Positions 23,019 to 37,700 of a DNA stretch of 64,000 nucleotides are shown one piece after another (the first letter of the stretch is position 1; each line of letters opens with the position of its first letter). The notes under the pieces are model-generated. The model was not told the origin of the DNA. It worked only from the letters and a program-made list of their open reading frames with translations, and searched no databases. The position numbers and the translations under genes are program-made. Location: positions 20,637,022-20,701,021 of the forward strand of contig OZ020524.1 of NCBI GenBank assembly GCA_963971425.1, in the 5' to 3' direction. The DNA is from Bryoerythrophyllum caledonicum. Taxonomy: Eukaryota; Streptophyta; Bryopsida; Pottiales; Pottiaceae.

Positions 23019-23826
23019 ACAATTCTAATATTCAAATTGACAATTGTCAACTTTATGTCAATAAATGTCAATAATTGTCAACTTGTCAACATGTTTTGGA
23101 ACAATTCTAATACCAATTTGACTTCATTTTCAATAACCACAACTTGAAATTGTTTAACAACCACTCTTTCTTTGTTTCAAATAGAATTTGTGGAATTGAA
23201 GGTTCAATTTGTAGTGAAATCTACACTCCAAATCACACTTACAACACGGGCCAATCCTTAGTGGACCTTTAGCACCAAACAAAACATTCTAAATCACAAA
23301 TATAAGTCTTTTTTGATAACAAATGAAGCTTATATAATTGCACCAAATATGTGGATGTTATCCTTTTCATTATAATGTGTGATATAGTGGAGCACCTTAT
23401 TTATCACACAAAACAAAGAAGTCAGGATTTGAGCGTTGAAATCCTGATCACTTGTGTTAAAAGACTTAGATAAAAATACAAACTTGTGATTAAATTGGCT
23501 GTACTGTGACATTGGTAGCTGAAAGGCATGTAGTCGAGGAAGGCATGTAGACAAGCTCACAATGAAACTTACAAAGACGCAACAAAAAACTAATTCATTA
23601 TGTAATCCCAAGCAACAAAGTATTCTACAAGAAAATACCTAAGTTTCAAGAGGCTTGAAGCATGGGCCACATTGTAGTAAAGACGAAGCCATAGAGGGCA
23701 CAACAGTTTGAACAACCTCTAACCCAAGCCTAGAGTCAAGATCCACCATGAGAAAGTTCAAATTCATCGCACAGGTATCCATGGAGTTATCACCAACAGA
23801 ATATATGGAGACCTACAAAATCTTTC

Positions 23827-24110
23827 CTATGTACTAAAAGCATTGGTCAACAATTTGTAAATGTTTTGCAAGAAAGTGGCCATTGTCTTTACGTCGCCCT
23901 CGCTTTGGTCCATCACATACTGCTTCTCTCTACTCAAAAGATGAGGATTTAGTTGCTTGACAAGGAGGAAGGCGCCATGGTTTCCACTAGGCTTGAAGTC
24001 CTGAGAGGCTTGGACACAAGCAGCATCCACTTGCTAAATCAACCCTTGCAAATGAATCATTCTATTTTTTGTTTCAATGACCCCCTTGGCCATGGCAAGT
24101 GGCTACTTCT
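23827..24110 (-). pseudogene. Unrecognised coding-like relic
   Basis: On the minus strand about 95 codons read MAKGVIETKNRMIHLQGLI, then QVDAACVQASQDFKPSGN, then VKQLNPHLLSREKQYVMDQS, ending LLTNAFST, with one in-frame stop between the first two pieces. The composition is protein-like in an otherwise AT-rich flank, but I do not recognise the family. It may be a fragment of a captured gene or chance. Confidence 0.2.
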
Positions 24111-25188
24111 CGCCACAAAGTAGGGATGTTACTTCCTCTAACGTTGACTCCGAAGTACTTGAGGTGAATGTTGAATGGGCTGCTTTCAACATGTTGAAGG
24201 TGAACTAGGTTACGTAAGTTGGCACCTTCCATGGCTTGAGGTACTTGAAACATGAGAATAGTGCATATTTTCCATACATTTATGAAGACTTACCATGGTG
24301 ATGGATTTTTGGGATTATTTATTTATTTCTTGGACCATTAGAAGATAAATGATGCTCTTCTCAATGCAAGTTAGTTTACTTCAAAGAAATCCAAAAATTT
24401 AAATGTACAATTGAGCAATATAAATTTAGTGTGATACTATATCCAAATGTCAAGTTTGGCAATTTAAAGGATTGCTTGCCAAAAATCAACATTAATTCAA
24501 TTTTTTAGTTTTGACATTAAATATAATTTCCTCAAGATTTTATGATTTCATTTTGAACATTATTTTTAGAATCTAATAGATAATGAATGGTTTTCAATGA
24601 AAATCCAATGCATACAATTCTCTTTATTAAAGACTTTACAATAAGGTATACACAACTATAGATTGTAGACTTTATCATGTGATCTAATCTTTATACTAAT
24701 CCATCAACATGTGTCTTGATGACAACCATTCAATCATACAAAGTAACACAAAATTTTATTTTAATTTCATTATCAAGTAAATAGTTTTTCATTACTTACT
24801 TCAAACTTGGTAGAATTATAGTCATTAAAAATAATTAGATATGATTGACATTAAAATTCAATTTCTACCTAAATATATTCTATTATACAAAATTGATTCT
24901 CAAATGGTATAAGCAAATAAGTTTAGGGTTTTGAATTTGCAATGTGACATTAAAAAAATTATACAGTGGCTTGTGTTCTTGTTTGAATAAACAACTTGAA
25001 AAAGATGTACTGAAAGCTACAGGTATGGCTAGGATGCAATGGTATCACTTTAGAACATTTATAATTATAGGAATGGAATTCGTGAGTCATGACAAATTCT
25101 TATTATTTAATTTATCCTTCAACAACATCAAACCTATTTAGTTGAATATATCATTACCATCCTAATAATGGAAGACCTCGCTTTTTTA

Positions 25189-25282
25189 ATGAAGCTACAC
25201 AATTTACAGTTGCATTCAAATTTAGTTGAATATATCATTAACCAACTAAATTTTAATGCAACTGTAAATTGTGTAGCTTCAT
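25189..25282. repeat. 94-bp near-perfect inverted duplication
   Basis: ATGAAGCTACACAATTTACA and TGTAAATTGTGTAGCTTCAT are complementary; the arms are about 40 bp each around a short loop. The right arm matches the normal sequence of this repeat family at 17605 and 42345, so the left arm is an inverted copy of it. TTAGTTGAATATATCATTA also occurs twice here (about 25138 and 25221). Confidence 0.75.
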
Positions 25283-26003
25283 GCGGAACATTACAGCCCA
25301 AACAATTGTTTTCTCCTTAGCTTGGGGAGAAATTTGGTCCACACAAGCATGTATTAGTTTGACGTTGATATTAATGTTGGTTTGTTTGATTGGATCATTA
25401 CTTTCATTAGACTTTACAAGTAAACTAATAATAATAACTAGATGTTGGTTAAGATTTTGGTTGGATTTCAAAGTCGGGGATGTTATCATTCATCATCAAC
25501 AATAAATGTCAGAATATTCCAATACCATAACTCAAGGTGCCTATAATATTGTTGTTTTTGCAATGCTAGGATGAGAATATTACTTGCGGGTACAATTGCA
25601 ATAATTAATTCTAGTTTATTTTGACATTGGGTATTTGACTGACATTGATGAAGTACTGAAACTAGAGCAACAACTCCACAGGCTTATACTATTTGGTGTT
25701 TAAATTTTGCATTTGGATTTTATTCTACAGTATTGACTTGTCGCTGTAGGGCCAAATTCTAGAAACTACTCATTGTACGGCATTAATGTCATGCAATAAT
25801 AAACAGAAAAACAAATATGGATTAAATATTAAATGATTAAAAAAACAACGAACATGTAGTGCAAAAGAACCAACAAGTGTATGAAAGAACGATCAATATC
25901 CACTATTAGAGTTTTTCTTGCAAGTGAAACTAAGTCACCTTGCATGCTGCCCCTTACCTTAGGGTCTTACGTTAGTAAATGGGACCACATGGAGTTAGTG
26001 ATT

Positions 26004-26282
26004 GCCCACGGCGAACTGACCCCCTCGTTGGTACTTACCCGAGGGGGCCACGAGGTGGTGGGGCCAAACCTGGCCCCTATTTTGTTCTTGGATGAGGCCC
26101 TATTTATAGCAAGGGAGGGTCCTCCATGGTAAACAATGACCGTAGGCTCCAAATTTGTCAAAAAATTTCCTAAAAAAGCCTTCGGAGCCCCCAAAACAAG
26201 AGGGCCATAAAAATGACCCCATGCAATTAAGACGAGGCCCACCTCGGGTAAGTACGAACGAGGGGGTCGGTTTGCCCTGGAC
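26004..26282. mobile_element. Small MULE-like MITE
   Basis: The left end GCCCACGGCGAACTGACCCC and the right end (complement) GTCCAGGGCAAACCGACCCC continue as inverted repeats through CTCGTTSGTACTTACCCGAG. The flanks GTTAGTGATT and GTGAGTGACT agree at 8 of 10 positions, fitting an old 9-10 bp Mutator-type duplication. The terminus matches the larger element at 60004-61065. No coding capacity. Confidence 0.6.
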
Positions 26283-26399
26283 GTGAGTGACTTGGCTTGG
26301 GGAAGGTGTGGAAAACTATTGGTCAACTCTTTGAAAGTTTAGGATACCACGGGGGAACTTTAGCGTACATTGGGTAGGATCCAAGAGCATTGATTTCCA

Positions 26400-28110
26400 T
26401 TCATTTCATTGGTTTAGATAAAATGAACATAAAATTCCTCATGCTCTCTTTCTTCCCGTGTTTATATTCCAACCCGCCTTTTTCATTTCTTCCCTCTTCA
26501 TGAAGGACTTACAAGAAAACTCCATTGTCTAGAAGATTTTGGGATGAACATGAAATAAAATTAACCCTTTTGTGCATGGAGCATGTTTCTACTGATATTT
26601 TGATTTTTTTTCTTTGAAACATATTTGATGGAAATATAATGACTAATTTTAGTATCTAACCTTACAAAATTGAAGTCAACCCACGACCTAAACCTCATAA
26701 TTTCTTTCATAACATCCATCAGTTGATGAAATAGATTGTGGTGTTTAACCCTTAAATTACTTTGACAATTTCACACGAGAAACACTTCAAAACTACTTGT
26801 TTCAGTGCAATGCATAAGGAAGAAAAACAAAAAATCTATTTCCATATGTAACCGTAGGATCTCAATTAAAACTTATTATGTAACATACACACAGAATTTC
26901 ATAAACTTTGACCGCATGGATTAAAAGATAATAGTGTTTGAAGTACAATAAAGGATTCATTTTATTCCCTGAGTTTAGTGGATCATCACACTTTGACTTC
27001 ACTTGTGGTCCAATTTTTGCACTACACATGGTCTAAATTCATTACCATCATGATAAGCATGATATTAGTTCCTTGCACAACAATTTTTAGAGGTAAAAAT
27101 AGGGTGTAGCATATTCAAAAAAATTGTGGAGGAGTAGAGGTTCAAAAATTGTCAACTCACGTTATAATTTTATGTGAACTTAATATGTTTTAGAATGAGG
27201 ATCCAAATGGTCAATAAGAAGGTTTACACCACATAATGCCATGGGATAAATGAAAAGTAAAAAATATGAAGATCTCTAAGTTTATGTAGAAAGGAAGAAT
27301 TTTTTTGATACCTTGCCCAACAATGTGCAACGATGTGTGAAAATGTTTGACTTGGATAATATGCTATTTTTCACTAAAAACAAGAGATTTTTTTGACAAT
27401 ATGAAAGGAAATAATATTATTTTGTACTATTGAAAATCTCTCGTTTGATAGAGTGTCCTAGCAAACGTTTTTGGAGTTGCCCGACCTGCCCGCTCTCCCC
27501 ATTTGAACTCCAAAACCCTAAATTTTTCATTAAATGTTGGATTTGGGGAAAAAGTGGACTCACACAAAGCTTTTTGAAATGTCCATCTACACCAAAAATT
27601 TCAAAATTTAATGTTATAAATTGGCATAATAGGAATCTAGAGTAAAAATTTCAAAAATTAATGTTGTAATTGACATAGTAGGAAACTGCCTGAACCTTTG
27701 AGAGTCTTCCAAGGGGACTTTTGGTAACTTAGGGGTTAACCCCTAAAGGCTTAAGGCACTTTCACACCAAAAACACTTCAAAACTGCTCGTTCTAGTGCA
27801 ATGAGTAATGAGGTAATCAAAACCTTTTATTTGTACATCTAATCATAGAATCTAAATTAAGACTTATTCATCAATGTCCTCACAAAATTTCAAAAACTTT
27901 GACCGCACGGATTGAAAGATTATAGTGTTTGAAGTAGAGAAACCCATTCTCTTTCTTCCCTGCTTTGAGTGGATCAACAGACTTTGACTACACTTGTTGT
28001 CAAATTTTTGCACTACACAAGGTCTGAAAACATTACCATCGTGTTAATCATGATGTTATTTCCTTGTTCACCAAATTTTAGAGGTAGATAAGGGGTGTAG
28101 CATATTCAAA
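26400..28110. repeat. AT-rich repeat family, two copies
   Basis: Segments 26760-27120 and 27770-28110 are alike, sharing TTTGACCGCAYGGATTRAAAG, AGTGGATCA and TAGCATATTCAAA. A third copy is at 53440-53780. No gene was recognised. The missing first exon of HAT1 may lie in or before this area but could not be found. Confidence 0.6.
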
Positions 28111-28730
28111 ACATTTTTGTTTCAGTTGCTCGTAAAAGGGGTTTTTGAGGGAATTCTCGGGGTGTTGGTAAGAGTTGAGGGCTTTAGATCAGCGAATGAG
28201 ACTTAGCTTTGGTTCGTTTCTGATCGTTCAAGGCGACCATTCTTTCATCGGTCATTTTCATGTGAGCTGCATAAGGCAACTGTGACTTCAATCCTTCTTT
28301 TTCCTACTGTTTGGGGGTTTTATGTTGTACCATGAATCTTAGCCGCCCTTTTTCCTCTTTGAGCTGATTACAGAAATTGAGATATGTTTAGGGATGATTT
28401 TAGCAATTGAAAAATAGAGGTCAAAGTTCACAGTATCTTTGCCCCACTTTACAAATAACTCTCATGTGTTGATGTTTTGAAATTGGTATGGTACTAACAC
28501 CAAAGCGTGTTGCTCAAAAAAATAATTTTGGTTAGAGTATCATATGGGAAATCAAGTTTTGGGAGATGTTTTCTGTTATCAACACTGTATCATGGTAACC
28601 TGGTCTCAATTTATTTTTATCTAAATTAGTGCGTGCAACACTAAATGGCATATTAAGTGTAGTTGAGAAACTCCGTTTGAGGGTTGCTTGATGATGTTTG
28701 AGGATTTGTGGTGGTTTGTGTGTTGTGTAG

Positions 28731-31700
28731 TGATTGGGAAGTTTTGCAATGCTGACGAATCAATCACCTTGCATTTAGGTGAGTCATTCTTTGATATCTC
28801 AAGCTTTAATATTATAATTTATAATTCATGATTTATGAGCACATTCGAGCTATTTGTAAAGTCACCCAAACCCCCGGTCACTACAGTCAATCCGGGTTCG
28901 CGGTGTCAGGGCCCGGTTTTAGCCCTGACACCGCGAAGAGCGGCCCTTCTCCCCAAGCGCCCTTTTGCCTTTCTTCCCACGATAACGTCCACTCTCGCCC
29001 ACATTTTTTTCGCGCTGCCCGTATCCCTTATCGGCATTCTTGCCGATAGCCCCTTCTCCCCCCGCCACGTGTACACCAGAATGACCCGCCCTTCTCGGCG
29101 GCTGCCGGCGCGAAGTGTCATCCACATCGTTTGCGATCGGCGCCGTCTTTCGCACCATCTATTGTGCCGTGTAGCACCCTCCCGGAAGGGGAGTGCTTGT
29201 ATCTGCGTGAATGGAATTCCTCGATCTCAATCTCCCCATTGAAGATAGGCCGAATGGGAATTCTGGCGCGATAGCGGCACCAATCGTTGCCGATAACGGG
29301 GCAGCAGGGAGGAAATGGAGGCGTCAAGGGAGAAAGAAACCGGCTGGCGTGCGTGAGAAGGGGGTGGAGGACCTTGATGCCGCGTTTCGGGAAGGCCTGC
29401 ATGCAGACTACCTGAAGAAACACGGTCACAAGGTTCTTCGGATGTGCGATTCATTACAGAACCCTCCTCCAGGAATTTTGACATGAAAATGTCTTAGGTG
29501 GAATATGGAGGCCGAGAATGATACGAGGTTTGTAGAGGATCCGCAATCACCTAAGAAGAAGCAGTCCAAGCTTATCGCCTACATTCCCTGGAATAGGGTC
29601 TTGGATTTCGTGGAGGGTGAGCAGTCTGGCCGAAAGGACGTCGAGACTACCTTCGTCCACGACAAGAACGACCCCACAAACTTCGACGAGAAGACACACT
29701 ATCGGTGGAACTGCCACATCGAGTACCAGCGGTAAGTGAATATCGACCTCTGATATCACGATATGCACGGTTTATCTGCTTATCGATTGTGCCGTAATAT
29801 TTCTTCAGTTCTGCACGTATCTCTAATGGTCATTCCTAATAAGCAGATGGCGTTGTCAATACGGTCCCGAAGACAATAGGGACAAGATCCAAGCTATCAC
29901 GCCCAAAATGACACCAACGCCATCAAAATACAATAAAAAAGGGAAACAACTTACTTCCGGCGCTGGCCAGAAAGGCCCTCGTGCTGGCCAGAAAGGCCCT
30001 CGTGCCACGGATGCGAAGGAAGGGGGGTCTATGAAAGTGGGTTGTCAATGTCAATTCTACGTAAAGAGGTATTATTTCCTCCCATATATTGCCGAGATAG
30101 GGTACTTTTGCTCGGAACATGTCGACACACAGGGCCTTATCGTCCACGATAAGGACAATGTGCAGAGGAGAAAGCTCCGCTTTCGGAAGTACATGTCGGA
30201 GGAAGTAAGGCTTTGGGTTCTTAGGCAATTTGAGGAGCAAGTTCCGATGGCAGCTATAATACAGAAGCACCAGAAGCTGGTACTGAAGACACGCGATGAG
30301 GGCACTCTTACGCCTTCTCATGATTGTTTCCTTAGCATGGAGGAGATCCGCAACATATGCGGAGTCCGTGCGTAGGAACTATACAAGAAACACGACAACG
30401 ACGCTGAGAGTGTGAGAATGTGGGTAAGAGAAAACCGAGGTACGGTTTTTTACTATCAAGACCCGGGCAACAAGGTTGACGGAGTACTGAATGCCGATAA
30501 CGTACCCTTCGTCATTGGGATTCAAACCCCATTTCAGACGCACATGATGCTGAAATACAGTCACGAAAACATTATTGCTATAGACGGGACATTTGCAACG
30601 AACAACAAAAAGGTACACATACCTATACCGTGGTTCGCGTAAGGTCCTTCTAGAGATTAGAAGCACTCACTCCCATACCGCTTAATTTCTTGTTTGCGTG
30701 TCCAGTATCCGCTCTTCACGATGATGGTATTCAACGAGTGGAGAAATGGAGTTCCAGTGGCTTTCGTGATCACTGCGAAATCCAAACAAACAGATCTTGT
30801 GCCTTGGATGCGTGCTCTGAAGCAGAAGTTGGTGGGGATAAGGCCGGACTGGAGACCCACTACCTTTGTACTTGACGACGCCGATAATGAGATCAACTCT
30901 CTTCGGTAAGCGATTTAGCATTCTTACGTTATCGGATGACGGGCTTCAGCGAGTTGTACTTATCGGCTTGTCGGGTTATCGCAGGGAGGTTTGGCTGCAC
31001 TCGCATCTATTTCTATGTCTCTGGCATGTTCGTCGAGCGTGGCAAAAGAATGTATGTGCTAAGTTGAAAGACATGGAGACGAGGGCCGGAGCCTTGCAAA
31101 TTGTGGGCTCACTTATGTACGTATCAGAGACACCAAGTGACTTCCAAGACCCTTCCACGAGAGCTCTGAGCGATAAGGTGTGGAATTTGGTAGAGTGGGT
31201 GCAGCACGTCTACGGCAAAGCTAAGGCTCTCTTGTCAGACGCTGATGCATACTGGAAGTACTTCGATAAGGAATGGCTCCCGAAAATCAAAATGTGGGTT
31301 GTAGGAGACCGGAAAATCCCCCATGCTGACCAGGACACCACTGCAGCAATCGAATCATATCATTCTAACATGAAAGCAGTGCTCCGGCAATCCAAAAGGA
31401 AGCTTATCGGCCGAAGGATGGACTGGCTTATTTTGAGCTCACAGGAAATGTCATTGAGAAGTATGATTACAGTCACTGGTGTAAGCTGAACGGTTTTATA
31501 AAGAACAAGAGGCAGCGGCAGATCATGGTCAATGCAATCAACCAAGCAAATACAATTCCCGATAATGTGGTCACCTTGCCCGAGTGGTTGGGAGGTCCTG
31601 CATACGTTAAATCCTCGAATAGGAGACACCTTACGTATGCGGTATACAATCCGTGCACCGAATGGGCTGTCTGCCAATGTGTTCATTCCTTGAAAGGTAA

Positions 31701-34700
31701 CATCTGTAAGCACCAGGTTAAGGTCCTGAAAATGACAAGACCGGACTTAGCGGAGGGAAAAATTGCTAGATATCTGGGCTCCCTTCGTGGCACAATCCAA
31801 GGTGGAATGACGAATCTCCTCCGCCAAGACAATGGTCGACACCCGAATACCGAGGGCTTCCCCGATAATGGTGTCCCCTCCGATACCGAAACCGGAGATG
31901 TAATCCCACTGGCTTCCAACCTTCGAGAATTAGGGGAGACATGGGTATGCGACTTTGATCGTATACATCAGCTTGTCCTGAAGCTACTCGACAAGGCTTA
32001 TCGGCAACCGTTGTTGGCAAGGCACTTGGATGCAGCTTTGCGCAACACCGACGCCACCCTCTCAAGGTTGGAGGCTGAAATCGAAGCCGGAATGCTTCAT
32101 CCACTCGAGGAGATAGCTGCACCGCTGCCCACAAATGAAGACGGTCTTGGAATGAGGCTCCGAAGGTTGCATGACTTCCTGGATTCCAAAGGTTTTCGGG
32201 TGAGGTCCGTTCCAGCTAGCGAAAGACTAACTCAAGAAACGACTTAGGTTCTCGGCTTCGATGTGGTTGAGTATGAAGGGCAGAGGATTTTAGCTGCTAA
32301 TCTGCGCCGATAACCATTAGTAATCTTATCGGTGGAATATTGCCGATAAGATGCTCTTAGATTAAGTTCCATGCAGTGACTGAAATTTTCAGTGAAGTTA
32401 TATTTCTTTAGTTATGAAGTTAAAACTCAACATTCAATATAATTAGCAAAGACTGGATTTTAAGTTCCGCTTACAGGCCTCTGCAAGGGGGTCTCAAATT
32501 TCGTTTATGTACGCTATCGAAAAATTTGTCATTTATAATGAATGAAATGTACAACATCGGCATCCTATTAATCTGTATAAATTCCTAGAGTCTATCGCTT
32601 GTGTACAACACCCCCCCCTTATCGCCTACTTCTTCGTCTTAGTGGTGCCCTTCGGTTTTCTTGGTTTTTTCGGGCTTTTCGGCCCGGTTGACTTCTTCCG
32701 CCTTCTGAGATGAACTGGTGGGTTTGTGAGCATGTTGAAGCCCTGAAGTGCACGATCCCCCACTGTCTCCGAAATACCAAGAACTGGGACTTCTTTCTTC
32801 GCCGTCTCTGTACCGGCTTCCACGACAACTACGTCCGGACTTCCGCTTCCAAACTCCACCGTATCCTGACCACATAGATTAACGGCATCGTGGAACGGAA
32901 GCGGTGCGACAATCTCTGTGTAGAGCGCTTGCATGAACCATCGGTACGCCTTCTTCCTGTCCCAGTCCAAATATTTTGTTCCCATTGTCACGGTCTTCTC
33001 CTCCGCCTCTTTGCGCCCACCACGTGCGATAAGGTACTGCCAGAAGGCCAAGCCTGCCATAAAACCACACTCCCAGCTTTCTTTCTGATTAGGCAGTGGC
33101 AACGTTATCGACGATCGACTCTCCCATTCAGTCCAATTTCGAGATCTGATCCTCACGCCCTTTGCGTTTGCCCATCCCATGTGTACAAGGAAGATGAAGT
33201 TGTCCACTTCTTGACCCTTGTGCATGCCTTTCTCTGGGTCCAGGTGATACGTTTGCCTTTGCTCTACAACAAATACGCTCCAGTGACCCTTATCGTAGTA
33301 AGGGACGATAAGGGTATTCGGCGTCTTGGTGGTGCTACGGAACAAGCGGCTGAGAAAGCTCACGATGTCATCCCGGTCCTTCCCTTCATCCGCCAGATAG
33401 CACTGCAAGGTCGCCGATAACCAGTTGTGCGTGTGATGATACTGGATTCGAACATGCTCCTTTGCCATGTAGACGACATGTCTAAGGAGGAAATCCAGAA
33501 ATGCGCCTTCCATTTCCCGCTTGTCCTTTAGCACGCAATGCCAGTCCTGTAGTGCAAGCAAGACATCCACGGCTTGCCGAAGGTCTGGACCGAAAAACCT
33601 CATACCTCCAGTCAGGTACTTTGGGTCAATAAAACGAGGCCTGCAATTCAGAAGAAAGCGGACGCTAGACAACAGGTGCCGATAAACAGCAGGTGTCGGA
33701 GAACACGATAACATAGACGACGACACTCACCTGAGTTTTAGGACCTCCACAATAATACCGAGGTTCTTCTCTATCGTGGATGCATCATACTCCTCGGCTT
33801 CGTAGCAGAGCGAGGGCTCTTTCTCCCAGGACACACACTCTGACGTACATACTTCGCGATTCTCCTCCAACATGCACATATATGCCGCCTTCTTTCCTTC
33901 CCTTCCGTTCTGAACACGCTCTTCAAGTCCAGGATAAATCCAAATACTGGTCATCCCAGATTCCTGTGCTTCCTTGATAAAGGGCAATGCCAGTCTGATC
34001 TCCTTGGGGTCCATGTCCTTTGGAGTAGGGCTATCGGACTTTGGCAGAGGAGCAGGCTTAACAGAATCTGGTGGAGGAGCAAGATTATCGGGCTCTGGCG
34101 GATGACCACGGTTGTCGGGCTTCGGAGGAGGAGCAAGGTTATCGGGATCAGAAATCAGAGCAGGGCTATCAGGCGGAGGAGCAGGCTTAACGGCTTCTGG
34201 CAGACTCGCATGGTTATGGAGCTCTAGCGGGCTAGTAGAGTTATCGGGCACTGGCGGGCTAGGAGGGTTATCGGGCCGTGGCGGAGAAGCGTAATCGGAC
34301 TCTGAAGAGGGAGGATTCTCGGGGATTTCTTGAGTTTCCAAGGGTGCCACGCAAGGCTTCGCGGGAACAACCGGGGGACTGTCAGTAGAGTCCAGGTTTT
34401 CAATACCTTGACTCGACAGAGGGAACGATAGACGGTGGGGTTTAATGCCGGGTTCCGTCTCCCCCGTACCCCCAAACACAACATGATGACTAGGGGTCTC
34501 GAATTGAGATAGTCCCACCGGAGACTGTAAAGACTCCGCAATGCCGAGGGAAGGGTCATTCATTACTTGTGTCCACGAAAACTCCATGTGAGATGGGTTA
34601 TCGGCGGGACGGCCCGGTGACTTCACCGATGTAGTAGCGGGCTCTTCTTAGAGGCTATTGGGAACAACTCCCTGACGTATTTCATCGCTAGGCCCCTCTT

Positions 34701-37700
34701 GTGCTTCCTCCGTAACTTCGTCTGGACCCTTATCGGAGAATCCTTCGCCGTCGTTACTCCTCGAGTACCAATTCTCGACGCGGAATTCATTTGAGGTTCC
34801 TTTGTCCATGTGAAGAAGGGTGGCTGCACCCTCGAGGTCCCTTGTTCGAGTAGATGTCTCCCGCTGAATTTCGTCATGTGAAGTCACTGGATGCCCTTCT
34901 CGCCGATCCCACTCTCTTTTCACCAGACGCGACACAGCATTCTTGCAATCTGCCTCTGCAAGTTCTCTTTCGCGTGCCCCGGTAGGATCTACAGTGCCTG
35001 CAAAGGCTTATCGTTTAGTCACAGGGAAATAACGGAGATACCAAGAATGAGGAAGAAAACAGTTAGGTGAATGACGGGATTATCGGATAAATCTTACGTG
35101 GAACGAAGCCGGCATACATGAAGTCCAGATCCTCCCTTTCTAAGCAATTCTCGTCTAGGGTATCCCAGTGTTCGTAGGTACCCTTATCGGCAGCACACCA
35201 CTGTCGAACGAAATCCTCTGGATGACTCCTTGTTGTGTCCACGACAGTGCAAGCATGGACCATTGCGATGAAGCGTAACACAGAATCTCGCCCGCCATGC
35301 TTGTTGCCGCGGAGCCGCGAGAACGCCTGCGATATTGGGAGGTGCAGTTCGGATGCGTCCCTTCCGAAGAAGAAGGGACTCAGGACTTCGTACATTTGAG
35401 ACGGCCCATCCCAATTTGTCTCTGGAGCGTCCACGTACATTGCAATGCTGGCAGACCCGGGGATTACGCTAGGGTTGCACATATTCTGACCCCTGAAAAA
35501 CAACGGAGTCAAGTTAGCCGATAAGGGACAATAAGGGACGATAAGGGACGGTAAGGGACGATAAGAGACGATAAGGGACGATAAGGGATGAGAAGAGAGG
35601 ATAAAGGACGAGAATACACGATAAGGGACAAGTCTGTGGCGAGAAGGAAAAATTCACACCCGAGAGAGCCCGTTGCAAACGAAGTAACACTTCAACAACA
35701 TAGCTGGAGCTCGGGACGGGACACTCTTGATTCTGATCCGCGCTACACGGTGCACGACCTCTCGAGCCTCGTCAATGTTGTGCGTCCATGGCAGTGGGTG
35801 CAGCAATGGTCGAAGAAATTCGTTCATCGCGCAATACCCGAAGAGGTTGTTGAAGTCCCATCGAATAGCCTCTCTCTCCACCGCCCTTTCGGCATCAAAT
35901 TTACTAATCTTGACCTCGACTAACTTCTCCCTAAACCGCTTTGTGTTCTCCATTTCGGCTGCCAACCTAGCTTCTAACTCAACGCACTCCTTCTCGTGCG
36001 TCATGTATGCCCACGTTCCTCTCACTGCCTCTATCCAGACCTCTTTCGCTGTACTGTGATCGGGATTCTTTGCCAGATTGCAAAGGGTTGTCAGCTGTGG
36101 AAGCGAAACATCGTTATCGGCGAAGCCGATCCCTTCGGAAATGCAAGCATTGAGAGCCTGGTGGAACCTCCCCTGGTGGCCTCCAGACTCCACCAAGGAC
36201 AAGACATACTTCAACAGCTCATCTTCGGAATTTAAACTTGCCATCGTGATACTATCGAGCAGACCATGCTTGAGGAGTAGAAACAACGGCGTTATCGGTA
36301 CCTTCCTTTCGGGGGAAAGCACCATCCGAAGTGGAAAAAGGCGCTCAGCGTCCTCCTGCACCTGCCGTATCATCTCGGCCCTCTCCAACTCCAAATCTTT
36401 TGCTACCTTTCGCCGCCAGAATGAGGCGCTTATCGGGATTCGCACCTTCATTAGAGTCTGGCCGAAGTATCTTGGTCAATGTCAGCGGCTGTCGAAATTC
36501 CTTCTAGGCCGAGGACGAGGGGGATTCGCGCGAGGTTATCGGCATGCCTTCGTCAGAGTCGGAGGGTCTCTCGGCATAACTCGTCTCTCTCAACCGCTGT
36601 TGCACCGGTGGGGATCGATGCCTTCTCGCCATAGCGGTCTCTTCCACAGACATTTCCGTAAGCCTTTTCACCGTTGCTGGGGGCCCGAATGCTTTTGTCT
36701 TCTTCGTGGACTCTTCAAATCTTGCCTTCTTTGTGCCCTCTTCAGCTTGTGCCACCTTCTTCGGTACAGCCTACTTCGCAAGCTCCACCTTCCGGAGGAC
36801 GATGGAGGAATCGCTCTTTCGCGCTGGCGTGAGTGCGGCCTTCCGGACTTTCGATATTGGGTTTTCGGCACCGGAATTCCTAGAGGCATCATCTCCGAAC
36901 CGAAGACCGCCCTTCTCGGCGTAAACAGCCAGAGTCCCTACGTTATCGGCCTCATGATCTGTGCTGTGATCTCCTCCCGACTCTGCCCAGGAAGAAGTAT
37001 CGTCACTGGACATAGCTTTCGGGGGCGGAGGTCTTTTCCCAGAAGGCGCCGCGGTACGCAGAAGCGGAGGGCCCTCTTGTGCCGCCTGTGCCACCCTCTT
37101 GCCGCGCTTAATTGGGTGTCGACTGATCGGTTCCTTCTCATTATCGGCAGCCTTCCGAGGCCTCTTCTTCGTGGCTATCGGCTCTATGGTGCAGAATACC
37201 TGAATTGCATCTTCCACCGACCCGCAATCCTGAAGTCGTGCTACAAAGTTTGCCACATCACTGACGCCCAAATTGGGATATGACGGCATCTTCACGCCCG
37301 CCTTCCCCTTCCCTTTGCACAATGCATGGTTGCGGTGGAGGTTGAACCTGTGCTTCTGCTGCGTCGTGATGCAATGTATGCACGGAATTTGCTTGGGGCC
37401 GGTTTGTCCACTGGGTACGATGGGCGAGTTCGGTCCGTGCAGCTCGAGGATAAGTGCCCTCGCCTCCATCACCTCCCAGCTATCGCGCCAAATGTGGTCG
37501 TTCTCAATGACGAATAGCTGCTCGATCCTCCCCGTTTCCTTGTTGTAGGTGGGCGGAATCCCTTTCCTGTTCTCCACCGGGATCTCATCAAATAGTGCCT
37601 TGCAGAAACACCCCGGCCGCTTCGGCATTTTTACGGTTCTGCGAGGGAGGACATTGCCGAACATGAAACCTTATTGCAAGAAACGATTATCGGGAACCCT

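Larger units (their letters stand above)
23019..25760. repeat. AT-rich flank of ankyrin copy 2
   Basis: No intact gene. 23310-23400 matches 16340-16440 and 24410-25760 matches 16840-18110 at lower similarity, so this is the older or faster-diverged partner of the copy 1 flank. Confidence 0.55.
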
